Shown here one piece after another: positions 49,101-59,518 of a stretch of 64,000 nt of DNA (positions are counted from its first letter, which is position 1; each line of letters begins with the position of its first letter). The notes under the pieces were generated by a model that was given only the letters and a program-made list of their open reading frames with translations, made no database searches and was not told the origin of the DNA. The DNA is from Saururus chinensis (lineage: Eukaryota > Streptophyta > Magnoliopsida > Piperales > Saururaceae), in assembly GCA_035235625.1 (NCBI GenBank), contig CP141148.1, positions 32,303,057-32,367,056 of the forward strand. The letters are read 5' to 3'. Made by a program: the position numbers and the translations under genes.

Positions 49101-50094
49101 TCATGAAGCATGCTTTGAATGAGTAGCAGCATGCTAGGATTGTATGATTCCATGCTTGGATGTTAAGTAACGATCCGATTGCATGATGTGCGTGTAAGCA
49201 TGATTGTATGGTATGATTGATATGCATGAGATGTATGCACGTTTTATGGATGTGGATTATGTATGCGCTGGCGATGACTAGCAAATATGTCAGTATGCTA
49301 TGTATGGGTTATGCACGTGCTAGTGATGGCTAGCGTGCATATTTGTAAGTTATGTATGTATGACCGTATGTATATGTTGTACGTATGTGTGAGACATACG
49401 TATGTATGATGGCATTTTGCCTATGCTTTGGATGTGCGTAAGTGTATGTGGGCAGAGATATGGGCGATGGACAGTAAGAGGTGACAGAAGCTCTGTCTGA
49501 ATTTGGATGCGGTTGTGTAAGCGTATGACAGAGGATATGAGTATGACAGGCAAGGATTAGAATGGATCAGTTTGGGGTGGATTGTGTGTTGGGCATTTGT
49601 CAGACAGTAAGAGGGTTCATAATTGTACAAGCATAACGTACAGATTATGAAGTGAAAAATAAGTATAATAAGTGAGATATAAGTAAGAGGGCGACAACTG
49701 GGTTGGCTCTGAGGAGCGTTATTTGAAGATGTCAGTGTAAGAGGTTTTGGCCATAAGATGGATGGCGAAGTGTAAGACTGTAAGGGTTTGTTGTACGATG
49801 AGTTTTGTCCATGATGTGGACGGGTAAGTGAAGTCTGCTGCCTTGACGAACTGGGGTTTCGATCGGGCTCAGCTTTGGTGTGATCAGTCGAGGACTGTGA
49901 GTTTGTGTGGCATAATTATACCACATAATATATTTAATTCAAACTTGAATTATAAGCACAGCTAATGATAGCGTTGTGAGTTTGAGACCTGAGGGTTCGA
50001 CGGATTAAGTTCCGTGTTTGAGCTGGCCGCTGATGAGTTGGCCGAGCATTTATCATGTCTTGCCATGGTGTTTATCCTGCGGGATGTTGTCTGT

Positions 50095-50335
50095 GTGCTA
50101 TGTAGAGCACCGGACGTCTGATGCTCTGCTGAGAGCGACGCTTCTGTTTTGGTCTGTGTGCTGTGTAAGCCCAGACGTTTGATGCTCTGTTGAGAGCGAT
50201 GTACGTTTACGAGTTTGTACGCGTCTTTGTATAAGCCCAGACGTCTGATGCTCTGCTGAGAGCGACGTATGTTTCTGATTTGGTCTGTGTGCTGTGTAAG
50301 CCCAGACGTTTGATGCTCTGTTGAGAGCATTGTAT
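50095..50335. repeat. Tandem repeat of about 60 bp in solo LTR copy 2
   Basis: Four units with GCCCAGACGTTTGATGCTCT and TGAGAGCGA, matching the array at 27530-27780. Two to three CACTATAAGACCCATTATGG units follow at 50410-50500. Confidence 0.75.
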
Positions 50336-50754
50336 GTTTCCGCCCAAGAGTGGCACTGTACGTTTACGCCCAAGTGGCACGTGTATGTTTTCTCGCCCAA
50401 GAGTGGCAATGGCACTATAAGACCCATTATGGTGGGCAATTCTGCGGCACTATAAGACCCATTATGGTGGGCGATTCTATGGCACTATAAGACCCATTAT
50501 GGTGGGCAACCGTATGACCCCTTATGTGTGGGTGTTTATGTTTGCGCGCTCGGTAAGTAGTATCATGGATCTACTCTTACTGTTTGATCCAAAGGCCCCA
50601 TGAGCATTGGTGTGCCTTACCTTCGGAAAAGTCCATGGCGTCTAGTCACTCCCCGGAGGTTAAGGTGTTGCCCCAGTGGCATTCTTTTCCATTTCGACGC
50701 TGGAGCTTATTAGTTGTAATAAGCTTCAGTGGTCGTTGATATGTGTACGATTAT

Positions 50755-50930
50755 GAGTACGACTGTATGAGTGTGAGTATGACTGTATGTGTATGAGCAG
50801 GACTGTAAGTGTATGAGTATGAGTAAGACTGTAAGCGTATGAGTATGAGTAAGACTGTAAGCGTATGAGTATGAGTAAGACTGTAAGCGTATGAGTATGA
50901 GCACGACTGTAAGAGTATGAGTACGATTGT
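50755..50930. repeat. Minisatellite GAGTATGAGTAAGACTGTAA in solo LTR copy 2
   Basis: About six units of roughly 28 bp. Further tandem GGCACGATGGTGCCTTTGGT-type units follow at 51170-51300, where copy 1 has only one or two. Confidence 0.75.
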
Positions 50931-52775
50931 GAGAATATGTTTACGAGTAAGGCAAGAAGTATGATTTTGTGACCGTACGAGTAAGGTCGTACGAGTCTGA
51001 TTGTACGAGTAAGGTCGTACATGTATGGGTAAGCTGCATGAGTGAGCATACGATTGTACGAGTAAGATCGTACAAGTATGCGTATGTTGTATGAGTATGC
51101 GTATGGTGGTACGAGTAAATTGTATGACCCTGGATAAGGGTGTTTGTGTAAGTTGTTTGGATAGTATGATTTTGGCACGATGGTGCCTTTGGTATGATTC
51201 TGGCACGATGGTGCCTTCGGTATGATTCTGGCACGATGATGCCTTGATATGATTTTGGCACGGTGGTGCATTTGGTATGTCTTTGGCACGATAGTGCATT
51301 TAGTATGATCGTATGCGTATGTGCACGATATGATTATATTATGTTGACTGCTTCATGTTTGAGTTGCATGATGCATGCATTTTTGAACTTGGAGTTCACC
51401 GTTTGGGATTTTCCCTACTGGGTATTTTCCTACTGAGTATGAAAATACTCACCCTACTATTTTTAGCCCCGTTATACGGGAGGTTTTGCAGGTTGTGCGG
51501 AGAGCTCCTGGTGATGGACGCTCGTTTCAGCGGTGGATTGATTCCCGTTGACTCAGGTATCTGCTTGACTCTCTGCGAGTTTATTTGTGCCACGATCTCC
51601 TGTATTGGGTGAGATGAGAACATAAGATGTTTATCTGGACTTTCATTTGGATCAGTTAGTGGACTGTTAGGGGACTTGTACTCAGGGATGCCCGGGAGTG
51701 ATTTGTATTTAAAAGTCTATGATCATAGCAGAATTTATTCGTACGTGTGTTTTCGAGTAGCGCCTGATGATATTTGCTTTGGTCGTACGATGATTGACCG
51801 TATGTGGATGTTTAATGTTTTAAATTATAAACTGTTTTATCAGGTTTTGGTTTCGTCATTTTTCCTCCGATTTATAGATGTTATATTGCAAAAATTTTCC
51901 GTGAATTTTAAGGAAAATGTGTGAAAAATCTCGGGCGTTACATTATGAAATTCACATTGGATTGCCTGCAGGTTGAAGTAATTGATTGGAGTTTTTTGTG
52001 CACTGCTGCATGATTTTTTTGCTTTGGTTTACTTTTTTATTGCTGCTTCTTTTGGTATGTAGAAGTAAATTGTTTGTTTGGAGCGTATTACAAAATAGAT
52101 TTGATGATGATATTCAAAAAGCTTTTCTAGTGAACCAAATGGTTTTTGCCAGCAGAACCTTCTACTAGATCAGCCGCCTAGTGCATTATAGGGAAGTTGG
52201 CTGTTTTTTTGTGAATTTTTTTCTATTGCATTCATGCTTCTTCGAATTTCTTTATGATGTAAGAGAGGTAGAGCCAATCCCCAGATATCTTTATGAGTGC
52301 TGGATATGCTAAACCAGAGCAGCAATAGGAGAAGAAGAAGATGGTGCTTGAGAAGGGAACTGCAGGGAACTGAACGAGATCCTTTTGGAGAACCACAAAA
52401 GCTATTGTGGAGGTGCATGCTGCTCTTGGGAAGAAGCTATCAATTAATTAAATTTTGTATTTTTGTATCTTGTTTTAATTAATTAAGAAATCTGATTAAA
52501 ATTTTTGGTTCTTATTCTTTTTTGGTTGTTATATTGGTCTGGTTCTAAAACTTTTGGTTGCCTGAAACCGAACTGAGATGCAGAGATTGAGCCTCATTCG
52601 AGCTAGTTCCCTTGTGTAATGGAATGAGTTTAAGTTCGAGTTCAAGTTTGCATTCATCTTTTTAGTTCAAGTTAAGCTTGAGCTAATTCAGCCTCGAGTC
52701 GAGTTCGAGTTGAGTACTCAAACTTTGAGGCTCAAACTCGACTCAACTTGGCTCGTTAGCATCCCTAATTATGAA

Positions 52776-53359
52776 GACATCAAGTTTTCCGAGTCCTCAA
52801 TTCCCTATTGTTGTTGCTTTCTCAATTTCGTCTTTACTTCTCTTTCTTCCCATTTTTTATCTCGAGTTGCCTACGCAAGTAATCAGGCTAGCTTTTGGGG
52901 TATATATTTGAAACTTCATTAATTGAACTTTCTGCCGACAAGGGTTCATGCTATTTACTCTGTATGACCAGTGTAGCAATAGTGTAAATATAATGATTAA
53001 TTTAGGTATAAGCTTACAATTAGAAGAGATACTAAGAAGTGGTGGTGATGATTACTAAGCAGAAAATACCCTATTTTGTTTCACGTAAAGTTATGATATG
53101 CAACAAAAGTAAATAATAATAACTTCTTAACATGGTAGCCTATAGGTTCACATGTGTGAGCTAAGGCATTATGAGTTGTCAGATCAAGATCCAATGATGC
53201 AAAGGGGAAAAACTACTCTACCCCCTGAGTTATGTACGTCATCAGTTTGAAATCAAAACGCACACAATGATTGTGTGAGCCTAGACTCATATAAACGACA
53301 CTTAATATAATTTTTCTTGTCAAAAAAAGTAATCTTAATATTTGTAGCTAAAATATTTT
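52776..53359. other. Intergenic; nothing recognised
   Basis: AT-rich sequence that continues the DNA left of the outer hAT element. No gene, RNA or long repeat recognised. Confidence 0.4.
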
Positions 53360-54110
53360 TATACTAGCAATAATGCATGCACATGCATAACGAGTATAAA
53401 CATATAATAGATGAGATATAATAAAAAAAATTATGACTTAACAAAGGTCTCTCTAGCACATTATAGTTGTAATACATGCTTTTTGGATCATCATGCTTAT
53501 AAATTATGCATACAACTCTATATTGACCCAAATATATACTTAGTAGGCAACTATGAGTCCAAACTTCATAAACTAAATATTATATCACAAGTCGGCAAAG
53601 ATAATTGTATTGAAGGACTTTGTGTTATAGGGCATGCTATTCGTATTTAGGACTAATTTGGAAACAAGTCCCGTTTGATAGAGCTCTTCGAGAGTTTTCT
53701 AAATATGTCAAAAATACATAAATTCGAACATATGACATAAACTATTATCAATAAGTATGTTGTATACATGGGGCTTATTTGATAAAGTTCATTAAGACCT
53801 TTCAAACAATATTAATAACACATAATCCAAGTTTGGGTGTGCAAGATATACCATTACAAAGTTAAAATCAATATCACCTAAAAAATAAGTTCCATGTCAT
53901 CTAAATCCCCATTATTATGTTCACATAAGGCAAACATCCAAAAGAATCTAAGTAAATAATTTTTCCAAAATATTCTCAAATCATTTACCAATTCAAACTT
54001 GTATTAAATAACACAAGGATATAAAATATGGGTAAAATAGTCCAAATATGAAAATTTTATAGTTACCCAATTTACTTTATATATTAGTATGACTTTTCTC
54101 ATAATATTTC
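53360..54110. repeat. Dispersed repeat family, copy C
   Basis: Starts near ATACTAGCAATAATGCATGC and carries the same ordered blocks as copies A and B (TTTTTGGATCATCATGC, AGTAGGCAACTATGAGTCC, CACCTAAAAAATAAG). It lacks the Stowaway insertion of copy B. Confidence 0.7.
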
Positions 54111-54267
54111 CTTGTATACCATTCCATCTACCCTAACCCTTATAACCAGCAAGTAAACTGTTGCTTCATTGGTGGCACTTGTTCATGTGAGCCTCAACTT
54201 CCATTTGGTAGATTGAACCCCCTCTCCCCCCTTCCCCCCACCCCACCCCACCCACACACATATAATT

Positions 54268-54415
54268 GCCAAATCATCATCTGACAGCTTTGCGCTCAGG
54301 CGCTTCTTAACTATTGTGCCTAAGTCATCAAATGATTATCTGCCAGATCATCATCTAGCGGCTTAGCTCTCAGGTGCTTCTTAACTATTGTGCCTAAATC
54401 ATCGGATAACGATTT
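54268..54415. repeat. Direct repeat of about 74 bp, two units
   Basis: GCTCAGGCGCTTCTTAACTA and ATTGTGCCTAAGTCATC in the first unit recur as GCTCTCAGGTGCTTCTTAAC and ATTGTGCCTAAATCATC in the second. Non-coding. Confidence 0.75.
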
Positions 54416-56063
54416 GGCAGATGGCGATATATATAACTAAATTTGGTAGACAAAGTAGTTAGGTCTATCATGACCCAACCAGTTGAACTGTGGCACGCTG
54501 ACATGAGCCTGTCTGATTTGATCACCTACATCACCGGAAAAAAAAAGTGCACAATGTAGGATTCAAAGTCAAATTCCCTAAAAATGTGATACGAAATTTT
54601 AACCCACTGAGCTAGAGTCATTTCATGGTATTTCTCCTACCTAATTCTTGTATTTATAACACATAGAGAAGATAATCATTTAATAACTTCCTCAATCGGG
54701 TTGACCCATAGTTGAACCCAATAAACCTGATTAGACAACCAATCCAAGCCAATGCCTAGATCAATTTTTAAAATACTCATTTGACTTTTATCTTATAATC
54801 GAAATTGCAAATGGATTTGATCGAGTCTCAAAATCCTTCAACTTTCATCACCATAAACTTTGATTTCATAATTTTGTATTTATGTCCAAATTTAACGTCA
54901 AGTGCCACACTTATATGCCACCTCCAATGGATAAACCAAATTATCTTACTAATTGTCTATTTGATAAATATGAAGAGATGTTTTTCTTAAGTGTAAGTTA
55001 AAGGGTCTCTATAACATGGTAGTTATATTTAGAAGTACAACCTTGTATTACTAGACTATTAGTAGGATAAACCAAAATATCCTACTAATTGTATGTTTGA
55101 TAAATATGAAGAGTAATGCTTTTCTAGCAATGATTGATGTTTATATAACAAAAAAATAAAAAAAAACTAGATTGGATAGATGAATTTTGCCCAAGAGACT
55201 TTCTATGAAGGGCTATCAAAAGGGTTTGGTTAGCTCAAATAGGGTAAGCCTTCGACTTAACGTTAGAAGGGTTGGGCATTAACCCCACCTTATTAAAGAA
55301 AAGGATTGATCATGCTAATTCTAACCTTACTTGGGTCACTTCATGTAGGGTTATGCAAGTAAGAAAAAATCACTAAAAATTATGTAGTTCATATTTTCAA
55401 CAAACAGTAAGTACAACTTATGCATATTTTTCTTAAGTTGTAGGCTCTAAAATGATATTGTATAATAAATTTGTTAATATTTACATTTTGAGGTTAAAGA
55501 AAAACCAATCAGCAGCCAAAAAACATATCCTAAAAAATCACAAATTAAAGTGGAAATGAAAAGACTATATGTCAAGTAAATAAGTTTAGTCTGGTAATTA
55601 CTTAACCCAACTCTTATATTAATAGGTTTTATTTTTCAGCCCTTGACCGTTATATTAATAGAGAAGGCTTGTAAGATACACAAATTACATAACAAAAAAG
55701 TGGTGTTTAAAAAAAATACAAGGGCATTTATGCAAAAACAGGAGCCATATTACAAGCAAAAGAAAACCAGACAATCGCAACCGTTCAACTGTTCCAACGG
55801 ACGCCACAAAACATAACGGACGGTCCTCAAAAGATGCCGTCCGTGCTGCCGCCTGCCGCGTCTCTCGGCGGCCAAAGGACACTTTAATACAACCTTTGAT
55901 TCGTCCGCCCCATTGATTTCATAAACCCAACCCCCATCCCGGTTGAGTCGCGTTTATCAAAAAGAGGTGGCGTCCGCAACAGTTCCCGCGTGCCCACGTA
56001 GCCCGGACAATCATGGGCCACAAGGCATCATGACCCGCCCACCCCACGCTCCCCCAGCCAGAG
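54416..56063. other. Intergenic upstream of the ERF gene; nothing recognised
   Basis: AT-rich up to about 55780, then rising GC content toward the ERF promoter. A short direct repeat (GGATAAACCAA then TCTTACTAATTG / TCCTACTAATTG with TTTGATAAATATGAAGAG) lies at 54930-55110. No gene recognised. Confidence 0.4.
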
Positions 56064-56140
56064 GCCGCCCCCGGCTCGGTCAATCAGCTGGTTGACCGCG
56101 CCGATTAGCCGATCCCCCCGCCCCCGCAAGCCCTATAAAT
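56064..56140 (+). promoter_or_regulatory. Core promoter of the ERF gene: paired W-boxes, GCC core and TATA box
   Basis: A TATA box (TATAAAT, 56134-56140) lies about 100 bp before the ATG. Upstream are two W-box cores in opposite orientation (GGTCAA 56078-56083 and TTGACC 56092-56097), the sites bound by WRKY factors, and a GCCGCC core at 56064-56069, as bound by ERF proteins. Their use in vivo is inferred. Confidence 0.6.
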
Positions 56141-56241
56141 ATCACCCCCACGTCCCCGCTCCTTTCCCACATCTCGCCTGTTTTTGCTTTCCATTTGTTT
56201 TTGGGATAAAAGAAAATCCGATTCCTTCCTCTGCAGCGTCC

Positions 56242-56853
56242 ATGGCGCCGAGGGTGAAGCTCGCTGGCTGCGCCGCCTCCGGCAGTGTGGCGAAGGAGAA
56301 GGAGGTGCACTTCCGCGGGGTGCGCAAGCGTCCGTGGGGCCGGTACGCGGCGGAGATCCGGGACCCGGGGAAGAAGAGCCGGGTCTGGCTCGGCACCTTC
56401 GACACCGCCGAGGAGGCCGCCCGCGCCTACGACGCGGCGGCACGGGAGTTCCGCGGCCCTAAGGCCAAGACCAACTTCCCCTTCCCGGGGTCCCTCGCCG
56501 CCGCGGTCCCCAACCAGGGCCTCCAGAGCCCCAGCCACAGCAGCACGGTCGAGTCCTCCTCCCGCGACGGCGGCCCGCCGGCCTGGGATATCCACCTCGC
56601 TGACGGGCGCTCCAGCCCCACCCCGCGCCTCCCCTTCCGCCCCGCCGCCTCCGCCGCGGTGCCTTTCTACTTCGACGCGTTCCTGGCGGTGGAGAGCCGC
56701 CTCCGATCCGAGTACTGCGCGGCTGCGGGTGCAACGTCCGGGGACCATAGTGACTCCGACTCCTCGTCGGTCGTCGACTTCGGCTACAACCCTACCAAGC
56801 GGGCTGCTCTTGGTTTCGACCTCAACCTCCCTCCCCCGGCCGAAGTCGCCTAG
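56242..56853 (+). CDS. ERF transcription factor with C-terminal EAR repression motif, intronless
   Basis: A 203-residue protein starting [10 protein letters not shown]. One AP2/ERF DNA-binding domain spans residues 23-80: [36 protein letters not shown] and [13 protein letters not shown]. The Ala and Asp that mark the ERF (GCC-box binding) class are present ([15 protein letters not shown]). The C-terminus reads [13 protein letters not shown], an EAR motif (DLNL at 193-196) that recruits TOPLESS-type co-repressors. With VPFYFDAF this fits group VIIIa repressors (ERF3/ERF4-like). It should act in the nucleus to repress ethylene- or stress-responsive genes. The ATG at 56242 is the first in good context after the TATA box. 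Codon use is extremely GC-rich at third positions, unlike the other genes here, a common pattern in monocots. A long open frame on the opposite strand is a shadow of this composition. Confidence 0.96.
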   Translation: MAPRVKLAGCAASGSVAKEKEVHFRGVRKRPWGRYAAEIRDPGKKSRVWLGTFDTAEEAARAYDAAAREFRGPKAKTNFPFPGSLAAAVPNQGLQSPSHSSTVESSSRDGGPPAWDIHLADGRSSPTPRLPFRPAASAAVPFYFDAFLAVESRLRSEYCAAAGATSGDHSDSDSSSVVDFGYNPTKRAALGFDLNLPPPAEVA

Positions 56854-58029
56854 ACCCGCCGGTGCCAGATCGGAAATACCCGATTTTTTCGGCCTCTTAC
56901 CCCCCCTAATATTTTGTCATCTAATATTTTTTGTTTTAAAAATTTCCATGTCCGGGAAATCAGTCTGTAAATATAGGATCATAACACGGGACTACGTCTC
57001 GCTGTTAATTATTTTTGGCATCAAGAAATTTTTAAAAAAAATTCTTCTTGTTTTACAATCATCGTGTCCATGAGTGAAATTTTTGCAAGGCTATGGCTTT
57101 CTGCTAAATTACAAATTCATGTAAATGGCGCTTAACGGCTAACTTGACGGGGCAGGCCCGAACGAAATTCCCAGTAATAAAAATATGCCCTACATATAAA
57201 ATAAATATTTATGTCAAATAAAATTATTAATTTAAGATAAAAATATAAATATTTAATATTTTAAAATTATTATTTTCTTATTTTTAAAATATGAAAAAAG
57301 TTTATGTAAGTGGGGAGAGCCTACGTTGTGAACAAGAAAACAAAAATTGCGAATCCAAATTATACTCCTACTTCACAAGCACGAGCCAAATTTATATAAA
57401 TAAGTTTATTATTTTTTTTATAAAATAAATTTATTATAAATATAGAAAATGAGATTTATTTTATGAGTTTAGGGCTTTAGGCTTATGCTATCGAGTGTGA
57501 GTCTGAGCACTATGGCTATTTAATTTTATTTTAATATTGTATAGAAATTAAAAAGTCGACAGATTTAAACCACTTTTTATATTATTAGACTATATCTAAC
57601 GGTTCAAAATGTCCACGTACATTCTGCAAAAATATAGATTTGATGCCTCAAAAATGTTTACATTTACGCAAATTATGTCTAGCTGTATGATCCATGTACT
57701 GCTATAGTCATTAATAAAAATTATGTTTCCTAGTTATAATATGATAAAAAAATGTAGTTAAACTATTTAATCTCTTTACAACGTTAGAGATGTTGAACTT
57801 GGTTTTTATTTGAATGTATAACCAGAATAATTATCCATGTTATCCAACCAGACAATTAAAACTAGGCTCACAAGTAATAAATAATGTAAGCGCAATTCAC
57901 ATTCTCTAAATAAACACTTAGTTTAAATTAATAGATTCATTTTAAATTTAAATTTATTTTTAATTTTTTATTTTTTAAAATATAATTATTAATATTAAAT
58001 AAAATAGTATTTTTTTATAAAATAGCTCA
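56854..58029. other. 3' flank of the ERF gene; nothing else recognised
   Basis: The first few hundred bases are the likely 3'UTR. The rest is strongly AT-rich, with TTTAAAATTAAT-type words, and has no recognised gene or mobile element. Confidence 0.4.
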
Positions 58030-59220
58030 TCGGGGAAACATCACGTAACGGTTCACTTGACGGCGCGCCTGGCGGGTCGGCGAGTGTACTCCCGTTACCT
58101 CAAAAAATAAATAAAATAAAATAACTTAAGGCCAACGGCGGGGGGCTGGGGCGGGCCCACAGGCGGATCACGAGGGGGGCAGTTCCTCGATGCCCTCGAG
58201 ATGTGCGCGCCTGACGCGTTGGCCGCGTTCGGTTCGTGGGCCCCGCATCGGGCTGCCACGTACTCCGCGAAGCCGCGGCGGCACTTCGACGTGGGCCCCA
58301 CCGGTCATCCCAATCCACGCGGGATGATTTGGTCTTGTCCGTGTCTTTCGCCCGCCGCACGGCCGCGCGACAATGTCGCTAGCCGAAACTTTACGAACAG
58401 TCACTCCGATCATAAAGACCGTCCGATGTTGTGATCTGACGGATGAAATGGGTCACAGCGTCCTGGCAGGAGGAAAAACGCACTGCGAAAATTAAGCGAC
58501 AAATGCAAAGGATAAAAGTGGATGTGCCGGCGGGTTTGGACCGGTTCTCCAGATAGAGTGCCACGTTTTAAATTCCGCGGCCGGTTTAATGCATAATTAT
58601 TCGTTAATTTACTCACCAACGAAAAAACTAAAATGCCCCTGGCCATCTTCCAAAATTCTCCTGCCACTAAACTGAAAAAAAATGAAACGGCTCCAGATTA
58701 CGCCAGGGAACTCCTTGATTGCCAGTCAGGACAAGGTAAGACCGTCGGATCAATTGATCGGACGGACGATATGTTTTTTCTGGCGAAACTAAGATTGAGT
58801 GGCGGTGGGGGTGTCCACGTGGGGCAGGCGTACGGAGGGGGCGGCGGCTGACGTCCGCGAAGGGGACAGGCAGTTACGACAGGGCTGTCGGCGTGGGTTG
58901 GAGGTGGGCCCCACGAAGCGGGCATCCGCAGCAGCCACGTTTTCGCGCGCCCGCTTTTTAAAGCAAACGGCCACCGCGGGCGGAGGAAAGACGGCACCTC
59001 CCCCCCCCCGTGTGGGCCCCACCGCCGTCCGCGTTTTTTTGTTTTTTTTTGGCTGTTGGCCCCGCTGACCCGCTCCAACGGGGGTTTACCAGAGTCCTCC
59101 TGGCAATGTGGTTGGGCGGCCGAGCGGTGTACTGGTGTTTGATGAATTAACCTAATCCATCTTAGTGCAGTGATTAGAGCTCTAATCAGTAATCAGGTGA
59201 GACGTTATATAAATAGAAAG
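58030..59220 (+). promoter_or_regulatory. GC-rich island with GTGGGCCCC motifs and a TATA box, no gene recognised after it
   Basis: GC content rises sharply between two AT-rich regions. GTGGGCCCC occurs at about 58237, 58291, 58905 and 59012, matching TCP-type binding sites. A TATATAAATAG at 59206-59216 is a strong TATA candidate on the plus strand. The frames downstream are short (MDASPPAH then a stop). Open frames within the island on both strands look like composition effects. It may drive a non-coding RNA or be the remains of a lost gene. Confidence 0.4.
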
Positions 59221-59397
59221 TGTGTGGCTTTAATTGCAATGGATGCCTCCCCCCCAGCCCATTAGAATGCATGGGCCCTTTGATTTGATCTTTAGGTGAG
59301 ACCAAGTGAATTTTACAATTAAATTGGCCCTCCTTGAGCCTAGCTTAAATTCACAATGAGTGTGCTGTTTTCCTGTCAATAACCCATAATTGTAATA

Positions 59398-59518
59398 TAC
59401 TCTCTCCATCCAAAATTAATGGTTTTAATTTATTTTTTCATTCAAATAATTTTAATTTATTTTATTTAAAAAATTAACTTAAGACTAATAATTTTAGACT
59501 GAGGGGTATATAATTATT
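59398..59518. mobile_element. Stowaway-type MITE
   Basis: Left end TACTCTCTCCATCCAAAATT, right end AATTTTAGACTGAGGGGTATA; imperfect inverted ends with an AT-rich core of 121 bp. Confidence 0.65.

Larger units (their letters stand above)
47385..51942 (+). mobile_element. 4.5-kb solo LTR (Ty3-type), copy 2
   Basis: Begins TGTAAGGTCCCTGATTTTTC, ends AATCTCGGGCGTTACA, and is flanked by a perfect 5-bp duplication TTATG (47380-47384 and 51943-51947). Length 4558 bp. It aligns end to end with 24629-29126, including the GC-rich section (about 47740-49080) and the same ordered minisatellites. A TATA-like GGCTTATAAAGCC lies at about 47656-47668 and is missing from copy 1. No gag, pol or primer site follows, so it is a solo LTR left by recombination between the two LTRs of a full element. 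Confidence 0.83.
46789..52570. mobile_element. Inner hAT-like non-autonomous unit, split by a solo LTR
   Basis: The left end reads TAGGGTTCACCAAAAAATTA followed by GAACCGAACCGAACC; near 52540-52570 GGTCTGGTTCTAAAACTTTT followed by GGTTGCC and GAAACCGAAC looks like its degraded inverted partner. Without the solo LTR the unit is about 1.2 kb. Its left half has a TATAAAAACACCC site and a GC-rich CCTCC-rich stretch around 47040-47230; its right half has mixed-composition sequence (51950-52440). These could be captured host pieces or relics of a hAT gene; neither was recognised. Right boundary uncertain. Confidence 0.5.
45538..52767. mobile_element. hAT element with nested insertions (outer element)
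   Basis: The ends are inverted: TAGGGATGCTAATGAGCT on the left and GCTCGTTAGCATCCCTA on the right. A perfect 8-bp target duplication ATTATGAA (45530-45537 and 52768-52775) proves that the two ends belong together although they now lie 7.2 kb apart. Subterminal CTCGAACTCGA-type words occur on both sides. No transposase was recognised. Inside lie a Stowaway MITE (46080-46187), another hAT-like right end (about 46677-46694, GCTCGTTAATACCCCTAA), a second hAT-like unit (about 46789-52570) and a solo LTR (47385-51942). Confidence 0.85.

Noticed and set aside
50726..51299. Open frames of more than 180 codons on the minus strand, rich in Ser, Tyr, Thr and Leu
   Set aside because: They are produced by the short tandem repeats in the solo LTR; a similar artefact occurs at 28058-28536 in the other copy.
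56080..56748. A 222-codon open frame opposite the ERF gene and a 262-codon one in another frame (56285-57073)
   Set aside because: Both follow from the very high third-position GC of the ERF coding frame; their proteins are low-complexity Arg, Gly, Ala, Pro or Ser.
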